64,000 nt of DNA, taken from positions 9,632,601 through 9,696,600 of the forward strand of contig NC_092677.1 in NCBI RefSeq assembly GCF_964355755.1. Direction: 5' to 3'. This DNA comes from Antedon mediterranea. Taxonomy: Eukaryota; Echinodermata; Crinoidea; Comatulida; Antedonidae. The translations under genes and the position numbers were made by a program. Positions 42,458-55,600 of the stretch are shown in pieces. The notes beneath the pieces are model-generated. The model did not search any database. It had not been told where the DNA came from and was given only the letters and a program-made list of their open reading frames with translations. The first letter of the stretch is position 1. Each line of letters starts with the position of its first letter.

Positions 42458-45429
42458 TCATGAACTGGTTTCTGAAACAAAAAATAAAGAATCTTAAATA
42501 CAGTATTGTAAAGTCCTTTATTAAACAATGCAAGCATTTCATTTTATTCGTCGACAAGTCAATGCTATGTCGAGTAGCAGTCTAGCTAGGTTAATTTTCA
42601 TATAGTTGACATCTAGAAACGCAATTTTATGAACTTTCTACCACAACTTTTAACTTGTGGCACTCATACACACTCAAACTCAGAATGAATTAAATACATT
42701 CAGTATACATTTTATATTTATTGTTACATACTTTCTACTGGTTTTCCTTTCTCTAACTTTACAGCTTTGATCAACGATTCTTCTTGTTTTATTGCAGCAT
42801 CTCTAAATTCAGGTTTTAAGGCTCGTCTGACATAGCTAGCACAGAGATTGGAATACCTGATATAGCTGCAGATAACAATTAAAAACAAATATACATTAAT
42901 AGTTAATCAAAATGTCTAAAATGTAAACAAAAAAATGAAACAACATAAATTAATCGGTACTTTTGTCATTTTTTGGATATTTGTCTGACTCTAAACTTAC
43001 ATCATTGTAAACGAAATCAATTACGCTGTGGCTAAAGATACGGTACCGTATCCTAACTTCCGTTTGCTAAAGGTACGGTAAAATTGCATTACGTCATAAT
43101 CAGCCAATGGGGTGCTGGTACGTGTGTGACGTCATCGTATAAGGACTTGGGATTTTTTTTTCATATCGCAAAATAAAAACAGTGATCAACCGGCGGCTTA
43201 ACATTTTCTTTATGCTTCATTTATCGCTGTTATAAAATATCCCAGTCGTGTGACAAAAACTAAATGTAGCCTAGGCCTACGTCTGTTATTATTGATAGGC
43301 CAAAACATGTTGATTTTAATTCTAGAATACAGAAATTTACCTATAGCCTTGGTATATGAGTTTGTTTGCCAGACTGGGGCCAGCTGCATGTGTGCGCTGA
43401 TTTCTGTGACTAAGACCTGGGGCTAGGCCTATTGTCTAAATCATAGTATTTGAGGGCCCCTTTATTGTCCGCCTTTGCTTTTTGTTTATGGTCACCATCT
43501 GTAAACAAAGTTTATTATTATTAAAAAATATAGGCCTAAATAGGCCATTTGGAATAAAAATAAAACCCTCATAGTAACTATGGACGAATGAACTAGACGC
43601 AACCAAAGAATATATATTCTTTGACGCAACACAATTTCCAACATTGAATTATAATTCCTTTACTTCTAATTTGGCTATCAACATATTTCTACTGTAGTGT
43701 ATAATGTTGGGTGTATAATGAAATAATATTTGAGATTGAGTGCATGTTTTAAACGCTTTATGTACCGTCCACCAACCCATTATCTTGCTCTATTACTACA
43801 GCATCGACGATTCTGGATTCAACATTGCTAGGTCTAGGCCCTGAGGCTGAGTCACAGAATCGACATCAGCGCACACATCCATGCAGCCTGGCGCCGTCGA
43901 TAGGAATTCTCTACAGACGCGATGTGAAAAAAAATCCTTATACGATGACGTCACACACGTACCAGCACCCCATTGGCGGATTATGACGTAATGCAATTTT
44001 ACCGTACCTTTAGTAGACGGAAGTTAGGATACGATCCAAGTTGGCCCTAAACCGTCTCGGCCAAAGTCAAGTCGGCCCCAAGTCAAGTCGGCCTCAAGTC
44101 AACTCGGCCTCAAGTCAACTCGGCCTCAAGTCAACTCGGCCTCACGTCAACTCGGCCAAAAAATAATCGGTCAACTCAACCCCGTTAAAGTATGGAACGC
44201 AAAAAGTGCAAATGAAGGGATTGATAAAATAATATTTCTTCACAATTTTTTAACTATGAATAATTCTGACTTTTAATGAATATTATTATTTAGACAATAG
44301 GCCTAATATATTTAGCAAAAAAAAAAAGGAATTATTTCACCAACTTTCCTTTATTTACGTTTAATAAAATTTCGTAGCTGAGCCTCCCTGCGCGTTTGCC
44401 AGCTTTTTCAATATCTACAACTGCTACGTGTTTTCGCTGACCGGGGGATTCCCCTTTTTTAAAAACGCAAATCATGCACAAAAACGATGTACGATCACTT
44501 TTTCTATGGCCAAATGGTGGAAAGTAGGCCTCCGTCTTTGATTTCCTAAACGGTACCTACACGTGTTTTTTGTAACACGCGGGTACTTCTATTCATATCG
44601 GCAATGAGTTCATTTTTTTATATATTATATTTTTTATTTCTTCATTTTTTTTAAAACGTGGATAGTAGGAATCGTAATAATATTAAGCACTTTTTGCGTT
44701 CCATACTTTATTGTGGCCGAGTTGACCGATTAGTTTTTGGCCGAGTTGACGTGAGGCCGAGTTGACGTGAGGCCGAGTTGACTTGAGGCTGAGTTGACTT
44801 GAGGCCGAGTTGACTTGCGGCCGACTTGACGTGGGGCCGACTTGACTTTGGCCGAGACGGTTTGGGGCCGACTTGACCTGCACCCCTTTTTAGCCACGGC
44901 GAATCAATTATGCCACCCACCAGCACACTTACTTATTAAATTCAAATGTAAAAAATTGTAGGCCTTAATAAATATAGGCTATTTTTATAGATAGTCCTAT
45001 TATTATTGTTATATTATAGGCCTAGATAAGGTAAATATAGGCCTAGCCTAGGACTAAACTAAATTAGTTAGTAATAATAATATTATTAGGCCTATATTAT
45101 AATATAAATATTATAACTAGGCCTAGGCCTAATTATTAATTAGGCTAGCCTAGGTCTACTAGTACTAGACTATATAAATATTAATAAAGTAATTATGTAT
45201 GCATTGTTATATTACGAAGAAATCTAGGCCTAGTATTTAGTGTATATCTAACCTACTCCGCCCGGTCGGCTCCGAGTGAGCCAATCCTGTGTTACTCGAC
45301 TGTTTGTGTAGAATAGTAGCCGGCCACCACCACTAGGCCGGCCAAGTTAGAAAGACTTACATAAATATTAGCTTTTATACAATATAAAATAGCTTACGTT
45401 AGACCTGCTTGTCTCCATGCTGCAACCAT
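42458..45429 (-). CDS. ATP5F1E: ATP5F1E, mitochondrial ATP synthase epsilon subunit, three exons
   Basis: Small subunit of the central stalk of F1-ATPase in the inner mitochondrial membrane, needed for F1 assembly and stability. Minus-strand exons: 45429-45398 (32 nt), 42865-42732 (134 nt) and 42471-42458 (14 nt with stop). Splice phases join to 59 residues. The N-terminus MVAAWRQAGLTYIRYSNLCA matches the family pattern M-V-x-x-W-R-Q-A-G-L-x-Y-I-R-Y-S closely. It is followed by VRRALKPEF and a lysine-rich tail. No cleaved leader is expected in this family. It is a little longer than the 51-residue human protein. Intron 1 (2.5 kb) contains nested transposons. Head-to-head with DEF8. Confidence 0.88.
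43024..44901. mobile_element. Mutator-like inverted-repeat element in ATP5F1E intron 1
   Basis: Perfect 9-bp flanking repeats AATCAATTA (43015-43023 and 44902-44910). The ends are CGCTGTGGCTAAAG and, on the complement, CGCCGTGGCTAAA. The inverted match continues with CGTATCCTAACTTCCG and a further 100 bp that includes GGTACGTGTGTGACGTCATC. The right end is split by a nested element at about 44036-44880. Confidence 0.8.
44036..44880. mobile_element. Nested element with tandem-repeat terminal arms
   Basis: The left arm repeats GGCCTCAAGTCAACTC-type words of about 17 bp and the right arm carries the inverted GAGTTGACTTGAGGCC words. AAACCGTCTCGGCCAAAGTC near the left tip, and AGTATGGAACGCAAAAAGTG with its complement inside, extend the inverted repeat. 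It interrupts the final 25 bp of the surrounding Mutator-like element. No target duplication resolved. Confidence 0.75.
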
Positions 45430-46625
45430 CTTGAGATATATGTTATAAACAGTTTAATTTGTTCAAAATTTTACAAAAATGTATCTCAGATGGGAATGGA
45501 ATTGAAGTCGTCGACGATGAGATCGAGGTCAGGCTAATCTTGATGACCTACACACACATCTATTTTAAAACGTGTATAAAATATATTGAAACAAACTTAG
45601 TTTATTTAAAATCAATAAAAAAAATCAATTTTTAAATAAAGATTTTTGTTATTTACCAATGCTCAGTCATTGTTTTACAATATTATAAATATATGCAAGT
45701 TAGAGAATACAATACAAATGTCAAAGGTTAACTCTATAATTGGAAAAAAAATGTTGCAAGAAAGTTTATTTACGTTTTTGAAAAAGAAATAGTATACTAT
45801 TAACTGTTGAAGGTGATTAAGATATCATATTTTCATATTTACTTGGTTAAATATAGGTTCGTAATATTAGACTAGGCCTAGCCTAGGCCTATAGCATTAG
45901 TTAAAATTATGTGTGTTCCTTTCTTTCATTCTATAAATCTAAAAAACAGTAAACATCGTCACCATACCATACACACACAGAGTCATGAGGTGCTGGTGAT
46001 GTCGTGTGGTGGTGGTCTGCAACTCCTTGTGTACGTTGATGCTTGTTTCATAATTCCCCATTCAGATCAGTTTAAAAGTTTAAAAAATCCCCTGGTTCAG
46101 TGGTTGTGGAAGAGGAGAGATCAGTGTGATGAGTATGCTAGCGAGCCTAGGTTTTATGTGCTGTTTAAATATTATTCATTTTATATGAAATTGAAAACAG
46201 ACTCTCGCGTCTCAGACTTTATTTAAACAATAAATTTATATTTAATATTATAATTATTAATAATATATAAAGATTCTATGAATTTTTAACACTGTGTCTA
46301 TATTAATTGACCTATTTATTTATTATATTGGCAGTCCCAAATGTAAAACTTGAGAACTACGATGCGGATGTTATATGTGCGTTTTTAACGATTTGCGCTA
46401 TTTTATTTTGCTCAAATAAATATTTTGTTGCGCAATTTCAAATTGATCAATTTAGAAAAATGAAATATTGAGTGTGTCTAAGATAGAGGGTACTATAAAT
46501 GTCTTTAAATATACATTGTAGATGGTGCTATTTAAATATTGTGCTTCAGCATAACATAACCGTATAAACATTGCCATTGTCTTAGTATATTAGACTTCAT
46601 GATCTTTTTCTTTATTTGAATGTAG
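45430..46625. other. Head-to-head spacer of ATP5F1E and DEF8
   Basis: Should contain both promoters and a DEF8 5' UTR exon, since the DEF8 start codon lies just after a splice acceptor (AG at 46624-46625). No TATA box was fixed. An open frame at 45909-46226 resembles no known protein. Confidence 0.4.
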
Positions 46626-46631
46626 AGCAGA

Positions 46632-49600
46632 ATGCAAGAGAAAACTAAAAGTAAATCAAGTTCATTTACCAGTCCATCAACTGTTAAAACCTACAATAGT
46701 GCAGCAGCAGTTATAAAATTCCGCAGTTCAAGCAATCCAAACAATCTTGTTGATTCTTCATCGGATGAAGACGATTTTGAGAAAATACCAACGCCACCGA
46801 AATCTTCAAATAATGGCAATATACCGGTAAAAGTTCAGAATGGAATGGATAAAGTCAACTCCCGGATTGGGAATACTGAAAACGACCAATCAGCCGGAAG
46901 GCAGTCAGGTAGAAATATGGATGTACCCACCTTGTCTGTACTCGCACCTCCTCCTGATTTTGTTGAGCATGCTAACCCAAGTTTAATGTTTCAAAAAAGG
47001 TTTAACCCCTTTACCAAGTTTCCACATATGGACGATGGCCATTTTGGTGACTATAACACTGCACAAATACTGAAGACTAACAACAGTGACATACTAGGTA
47101 CGTTGCCATGTTTCCATAATGTGGCAAATAACCTACAATTGGAGAATTGGGGTAGTTCCTTTTTGGCACAAAAAGTATTCTTTTTATTTCCTTATGGATA
47201 GTGTTTTTTGTTAGTTTTTGGTTGGGTTTTTTTTGGCATGAATTTTGTTTGTATCAGTATCATGGCGCTACTGCAGTTTCGCACCACACTGTTATATTTT
47301 CGATTTCTCACCTAAACTTTCGTGTTTTACACTTCACAACATAATATTATGTAACATGTTTATACGATTCGACCACTTACGAAGTAATTTTTTTTAAATA
47401 ACAATACTTTTCAAAACATTTTAAACAATACTGAACTCGCTGTCAACACACTGCAAAATGTTCGCCATCTTATATTTATCACTCAATTGCCAGAATTTAT
47501 GCTTCATTTTACCCCAAAAATTGTAGAAACTATAGAGGGCAGTGTTATAAAATCCGATTACACATATATAGGCCTATTTAGTTTTGAAAAGCAAGAAATG
47601 TTTTCAGCTGGCGAAATAAAGGTTAAATTAATACTTCATTATTAGTATTATTATTCATATTAATGGTTCCTATCAATGTTTTATGTACGGACTCATATCG
47701 TCGCCGTTTTGATATGTACAGCTGGTTCTTTATAAAAACCACTCTTTGCAGTTTAAAAATAAAAACAGAAAATAAAACATACATTGATTTCTGGCAATTT
47801 TCTGATTCTAAAATGGCCACAGTTCGATCGAAGTATTCGCGAAAAAAGGAGCTGTTTTGAAAGGCATTTTTTATTGTGATAAAGGTAATATATTATTATT
47901 ATTATTATTTATTGCCAAAAAAACCAGTTACAAACAAACAAAACACAGAAACTAAGGGAGTAGGCAGGAACCTAAAAGTGAACCTAATCACTATAACAAG
48001 AGTTCAGGTTCCGTACTCTCAAAGTAACAACAATGATATAAAATAAACTATATAAAAATATTTAAAAAACAAATAGACGAATCAACAGTGTCAACGGCTA
48101 AATCATGGGAACATGTTACATAATGGCCCAAAATTGTATGATGTGGGTGTGAGAAAAAAATTAAGCGAGAAATCGAAGATATAACAGTGTGGTGTGAAAC
48201 TGCAGTAGCGCTGTATCATTTGGTCATGTGTAAAAAAGTATGTTTATAAATACCTGTATGTATGCTAATGTACTATGTTAATATGTGTGTTAATGTACAG
48301 TATGTTAATATGTGTGTTAATGTACAGTATGTTAATATGTATGCTAATGTATAGTACTATGTTAATATGTGTGTTAATGTACAGTATGTTAATATATGTA
48401 TGTTAATGTACAGTATGTTAATATGTATGTTAATGTACAGTATGTTAATATGTATGTTAATGTACAGTATGTTAATATGTATGTTAATGTACAGTATGTT
48501 AATATATGTGTTAATGTACAGTATGTTAATATGTATGTTAATGTACAGTATGTTAATATGTATGTTAATGTACAGTATGTTAATATGTATGTTAATGTAC
48601 AGTATGTTAATATGTGTGTTAATGTACAGTATGTTAATATGTATGTTAATGTACAGTATGTTAATATGTATGTTATCTATGTGGCCTGTTGTGCATTGAA
48701 CAAGAACTATAACTTATATGTAAAGCTATTGCAACACCCAAAAAGTATTGGTTTGACCTAACGCCACATCATTTTGCATTTGTTGGGCTTATTATGCTTA
48801 TTTTACAAGTTGGCATTTTGCTTTTACTGGGTTTTCATACTTTCTAATCATCTTCATACTTTCATCGTAATGTCAATGTCAGCTTTATTGCATTTTTTTC
48901 AGTTGGTTATCTAATTAAAATTATAATTTCTTTTCGTATCATTATTGCATATTAATTTAATTTTCATGAAGGCATTGCCGCATTTTTTTTAATGTTTGTA
49001 TTACAGTAGTAGATTTTTTTTGTCAGTTTGTCTGTTTGCCTGCTTGACTATCCCATTCTTTTCAAAATTTACATATTATACATTTATATTCTATGGCTAC
49101 CTGGCAAAACTAGACATGTCTAGTTGGTTGATGTTTTCTATCCATATTGACATAAACATTGACATATTCAATTGGAAAATCTTTGTCCCGTTAATTGCGA
49201 CAAGCTCATTTATTGAATAGTTTAAAAAAACTCTGTAATAAATAAATACTTAACCGAATAACAATACTCAACTTCAAAGTCTTAAATATGTCAAATGGAT
49301 ACTGGTATAAAGCCCTAGCTGTCTACACTATCAAACTTTGTGTGACAAAAAATGTGCCCATATATGGACATGATGATGTCATATCACTACCATATTTGGG
49401 CATATCACTACCATATTTGGGCACAACTTTTTTTGTCAAACTAGTTTGATAGTGTAGACAGAGCTTTACAGTAAAAAAATGTTCATGGCTAACAATCAGA
49501 ACCAGACCTTGGTCTGGTCTAGCAGATAATTTTAATCTGTTAACAACCCTGAATTTGAATGTAAATACTACAATACAGGTATTTTGTTCTGCGTACTGTA

Positions 49601-52600
49601 GGTCAAACAATGAACAACCAGCTAGAGGTTAAGCCACGTAATATAGATGAAATGAGTGATTCCAGTGATACCAACTCAATATTTTCGCTAGATGATACAC
49701 AATTTGCAAACATCACAGATGAGGACTTAGGCCTGGCTGAGGACCACTTCTCTCGACCCGAGGTATGGTGGTGGCATAAATTTCCACAATTTTTTTTCTC
49801 TGGAGAATGATTTAATGAGTCAGAAATGTATAGACAATCTCATGCCAATGCTCTAATAACTACTTGTATTCCTAAATATCTGCATTGGATCAACATGAAA
49901 ATTCCTCAATTTGGGTGGGGTTATATCAATGCTGTAAAAAATATAGTGGGTGGCTTGTATTCCTATGTGTATTGGATCAGTATGACAATTCCTCAATTTG
50001 GGTGGGGTTATATCAATGCTGTAAAAAATATAGTGGGTGGCTTGTATTCCTATATGTGTATTGGATCAACATGAAAATTCCTCAATTTGGGTGGGGTTAT
50101 ATCAATGCTGTAAAAAATATAGTGGGTGGCTTGTATTCCTATATGTGTATTGGTTCAACATGAAAATTCCAAAATTTGGGTGGGGTTATATCAATGCTGT
50201 AAAAAATATAGTGGGTGGCTTGTATTCCTATGTGTATTGGATCAACATGAAAATTCCTCAATTTGGGTGGGGTTATATCAATGCTGTAAAAAATATAGTG
50301 GGTGGCTTGTATTCCTATCTGCATTGGATCAGTATGACAATTCCTCAATTTTAGGTGGCATTATATCCAGGACCGATGGGCTTACAATTGAGCTGTACTA
50401 ACAAATATCTAAAATATTATATTTTATGTACAGTATTATAAAAAATAAAATTGATTATTAACAATTAGTTAATGTTTAACCATCTTACACTACAGTTAGA
50501 TTGTGTAAATTATTTAGTAGACAGAATAGTGACCTTTAACCTTAGAGATTGTCTATGCTTTAACCTTAGATCATGGTTATGAAATACTTAATTAGCAAAT
50601 AATTATTTTACTGATATCTTGAAATCAATGACTCGGATATCATGTAAGGTGTTAGGATCTATAGTCAGTTTGATGTGTCAGGATATATACAGTTGTGTTC
50701 CTATTGATGTATGAGTCATCTGATTATGCACAATATATGAAGCAGAGTGTACATTAGCTTGAGGGAAAATATTAAGCTACATCAGCCGGATAAGTTGCAA
50801 CATTAAATTTGAGTGATGCTAAAGTTGAAATATACTTAGATAATATAGTGAACTAGTATTATATCTCTATAGTTGAAATCTAACTGGTGGAAAACCCTAA
50901 TAAAATGTACAGTTACCTAAATTGGTTTTCCACTAAGTTCTGCATTATAGTGTAAAAGTTACTGCAGAAAAAAATTGAATTCCAGTGGTTCCTTTTCCTT
51001 CTATTGAATTTCAAATTAATTCTCAAAACCCATAAATTTGGGCTAACCTGAGGATGTCAAATCCTCGGAAAGTTTTTTGTACTATTTGTCATCCATCCAA
51101 GGTTTTCAAAATTGTGTCCAAGATATGGTTCAATTTTTTCTAGTTCATAATTACATTATTCTTCATCAACTACTATTTAAGCGTAAAATAGAGCAGAATA
51201 TACATCATATGGGTAGGAGGGTATTATTAATACATGGGAAGTAAATAATGATAATAATTAACAAGGTCGTTAGAAGTAGGTCTGAGCATGCCCATTTCTG
51301 ATAAAAGTCCAAATTTCGCAGGATGTTCAACGTACTTATGACCTTAAAATTTAATTATTTTGCCAAATCTAATGGAATTTTGCCAGAATTACAACGAAAT
51401 ACTTTATAAGGTACCATTATTAACAATAACGTTAACGCTTACGGTCGTGGCATCATGGCGCTGTGTAAAGGATTTTTATGTTACAAGACAGTATGGTCTC
51501 GTCCAGTGGTCAATTGTCCAGTTAATCAGGTAGAACATAAAAGTATAATAGATTAATACAATATTTTTTTTACTATTTATTATTATGTGAGGTTAGTTTA
51601 GATATTTCTTTGTAAGTTAATTAGAATTAAATTTTGTAGCTAAAAGTATCAGAATCATCAAGCAATAGGGAGTGTTGTATGATGTTTTTTTTTATTCTGT
51701 AGACCATCTCCTCCTGGATAGCTTTGGTAGATGAAAAAAAAATGTTTCTAAATGTTCTGCCCATGTCTTTATTCTTTTCAACTGAATTACTGTTTTTGCT
51801 TTGACTTGGCTAACTATATATCGTATAGTGAATACTCATTTAATATTAACGAACAATTTTTACTTTGGATTTAACCATGATTTACCCATTTCACTATTTT
51901 AATGCATTTTCTCGAGACCTACTTATCCAAAAAACTTCATTTTTGTACAAGAGGCAAGAGTTATAATTTGTGATTTGTAATTTTAAAACATAATTTGATT
52001 TGATGTACAGGATGTTTGATACAAGTAGTTTTAAAAAACCTATTTCTTTTCAAATTCACTCATTTGTTTTTGGCGTTGCTGAGCCATTATACTATAGTTG
52101 AAAGGCTGGTTTGTACATAGCCATTACACTCGCATACACACATGGTTGTATTGAAATTTGCCTAATCACACACAATGTATATTATGAAATCTTATGTAGC
52201 GGAATTTTACAGTATGCGGAGTGCCCTTTTTCTAGTTTAGTCTGAATTTGTGCTGGAAAGGTCACAAACTGATATTAGTTCACATTCTTTTCATTTCAAA
52301 AGATTTTTTTTTTCAAATAAAACACAAGAGTAGCTTTATTTTACTGCTCAGTGTGTCTGTGGTTATTGTACAATTTAACAGTAAAAAATGTGTTAATTAA
52401 TTCTGAAATCTAAAAAAAGAGTATCAATAATTGGAATGATGGAATTTGTTTTTGAGCTAAACTTACGCGAGGTAAGCCGATAATTAATTTCTTTTGCCAA
52501 GATAGTTAAAAGAAAACACTATTTATTATATTAATGCTCTGAAAAAAGTTTGTATTTATAGAAGCTCATTTTTAGGCCAAGATATTTACAACAACTGTGT

Positions 52601-55600
52601 AGGAATTCAGATTCTCTCACACTCAGTATTTCCTTTTTCGCTGTGTGGACATGATCTTAATACTATTAAGCTGGGCTGTGTGGACATGATCTTAATACTA
52701 TTAAGCTGGGCTGTGTGGACGTGATCTTAATACTATTAAGCTGGGCTGTGTGGACATGATCTTAATACTATTAAGCTGGGCTGTGTGGATGTGATCTTAA
52801 TACTAGTAAGCTAGACTGTGTGGACATGATCTTAATACTAGTAAGCTAGACTGTGTGGACATGATCTTAATACTTGTAAGCTAGACTGTGTTGGCATGAT
52901 CTTAATACTAGTAAGCTAGACTGTGTGGACATGATCTTAAAACTAGTACAGTAAGCTAGACTGTGTGGACATGATTAATAGTTTTTAAAGCTGGGTTCTG
53001 TGGACGTGATTAATAGTATTAGGCTGAGTTCTGTGGACATGCATTTATCTTGTAAATTGTATTGTTTTAATATTATGAAAGAATGCTTTAAAAATATGAA
53101 TAATTCTACTTCAATTTTTAGAGAATGGGATTTTTTCAGATTTATTTTTCCCCTATTTTACCATGTATTTGTTTTCTTCTGTTTGTTATTTTGTTGTTAT
53201 GCAGGATTATTTTGTTTGCAATAGCATGCTTGATGTGTTTGTTGCTATGCTGGTTTCTATGTAGTTAGTTTATCTTTCAGTTCTATGTAATTTTCAAACT
53301 TTAGACTGTTCATGTTTGACATCCTGATTGTGTTGCTTGCGTACACAATGTTATCTTACCGGTATTTTAAATAGTGTAGATGCAACCATAGGAACAAAAC
53401 AATAAAAAAAAACAAGCTAGACAAAAATATGAATTTATTTAATAAATACTGTATTTAATAGCACCCATATATTTATATAGTCCTTGAAAAATTTATGGAT
53501 TGATTCTAGTGAGGATTAGGGTGCCTGAACCAATCTGAACATTTTCTTTTGGTAATTAGTAAAATAATGGTTGTATGGCTATTCCAACTGCTCATGCTTA
53601 TATTTTTTCGCAAGATTTTGTAATTTATCTGTGTACAAATTAGAATAGAATCGGTATTAAGAGGACACCTTTAAAACTAAATAGTGGTGTCCCCTGAATA
53701 GTGGTGTCCCCTGAATAGGGGTGTCCCCTGAATAGGGATGTCCCCTGAATAGGGGTGTCCCCTGAATAGGGGTGTCCCCTGAATAGGGGTGTCCCCTGAA
53801 TAGGGGTGTCCCCTGAATAGTGGTGTCCCCTGAATAGGGGTGTCCCCTGAATAGGGGTGTCCCCTGAATAGGGGTGTCCCCTGAATAGGGGTTGGGTGAA
53901 GTCCTCATACATTTCATGGTAAAGTAACTGCTAAATATGAATTTCCCAAAGGAGGCGTTCTAATTGTGCGTTGAATTATTTCATTGTAAAATGGATCATC
54001 ATGATGTAATTGTATGAAAGGATAACATTATAATTGATTGATTGATCACTTGATTTCTGAATAAAAATTCGAACAATACAAAACAGAAAATCACACTAAA
54101 ATAGGATTTTCTTTTATTTAGTGAAGAGATTTGAAGATCGTAACATAGTTCGTAGTACACATAACAAGATCATTTTCACTATTCAAGACTCTTATTCTAA
54201 AACCATAGACGCACTTGCGGATATGTTCAGCATCTCTGGGGTTTTTTTTTTCAGGGTTTCTTTGGATACAGTAAAGTTGAGGAGTTGGAACTTGCAATTG
54301 AAAACTGTAAAGTTATGCTGCAAAAAAGTGATGAACACTCTGAACACAGGAGGGCGCTCGTCAACAAACTTGTACAGCTTCGCATGAAACTTTTAGAAGT
54401 AAAGGTAAATATATCTTCTTTTATTCTTTATAAATGTAGCTATGTAATTGTAATGGAGTAAACTCTCCCAACTCTAGTCTATGAAATCCAGAAACTCTTC
54501 CAAAACCTTTTCTTGAGGCCCAGAAAGTCCAACATTTTTACCAGTAATTACACATTCTGAATACCAGACTTTCCAGAAAACCAGACATATTAGGCTAGCC
54601 CAAAGGTGTCTGGTATTGGGAGAGTTGACTGTGTTACATTGCAGAAGTTGTTAGAGGGCGCTATACACATAATTTCAGCCAGGAACAAGGTATACATTGG
54701 TTTTTTAATGATTAATCAAGAAGGATATGTGGGTGTATTTAAATATGAATATTCATCACAGCAGATAAATGAAAACAGTTGAGAAATAGTGTCTCATTAA
54801 AGGTTTGTATGAGTGAGACCCATTCAGTATTGAAATGAAAATCAGTTTTCTTATGAAATGTATATGGAACCATTAAACCATAAGCTATTTAAAAGAAACA
54901 AAAAATTATTCCAGATTTTCACAGATATATTGTCCTCCAAAATCGTGAAAAATGAAGATTTATAAATCAGACTTTGAATAGACCATTTTACAGTTTTATT
55001 AAAGCTAATCACCTCCCGTTCCATATAGGGGAAAAATGATAAAATAAACAGTTAAATTTAACCAAACCCCCATTGTCTATCAGACAATTTGGCTATTTTT
55101 TTCCTTTCAATTACAGTTAGTTATCTCAGTTAATTATTTTTTTTGGGTGATCCAATTTTTGGTCAAAGTGAATAATATGTGACAATGACATTAAAAAGGC
55201 ATATTCAACAACAAATATGTTAAAATAATTTTTTTTTTATGGAGACAATATATCTTTAAAGTTAAATTAATATAAACCGTTCAAATTTTTTATTTCTGAC
55301 TACTATACTATATGAACTAATTCCCAAATTTTAATCTAATTACAGTTACTAAAGTTACATAATTTACTGATTCGTTAAAGGGACCTTAACATTGAAATTG
55401 AAATGTCGAATTATCAAAACTTGTTTATTGTTGTATTTATTTGTTTGGTTGTCATGATTTATTAGTGCCATAGTTACAACTAATACTGTGCATTGTGAAT
55501 TTATCAGCAAATTGTCAACAGTAATGAACTAGTCCAGGGATCATCTTGGAATAGTATTCCAGGATAATTATATGTTTAGGGTGTGTTTTAATTACTGTAC

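Noticed and set aside
44683-44926. Minus-strand open frames with repeated SRPQVNSAS-like words
   Set aside because: Created by the tandem words in the arm of the nested inverted-repeat element.
45909-46226. 105-codon plus-strand open frame upstream of DEF8
   Set aside because: No family resemblance and ordinary AT-rich spacer composition; it may be part of a DEF8 5' UTR exon but is not supported as a protein.
48367-48761. Long plus-strand open frames with a repeating MYVNVQYVN pattern
   Set aside because: Product of a 27-bp minisatellite whose period is a multiple of three; no start context or family support.
48255-53892. CRISPR-like repeat arrays
   Set aside because: The repeats are contiguous without unique spacers, and the DNA is eukaryotic; these are minisatellites.
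53640-53917. Minus-strand open frames with repeated SGDTPIQGTPLFRGH
   Set aside because: The 17-bp minisatellite is read in all three frames in turn; no evidence of selection for protein.
54121-54387. 88-codon open frame overlapping DEF8 exon 3
   Set aside because: It runs in a different frame from the conserved DEF8 segment; the part before 54255 has no match to DEF8 and precedes a clear polypyrimidine-AG acceptor.
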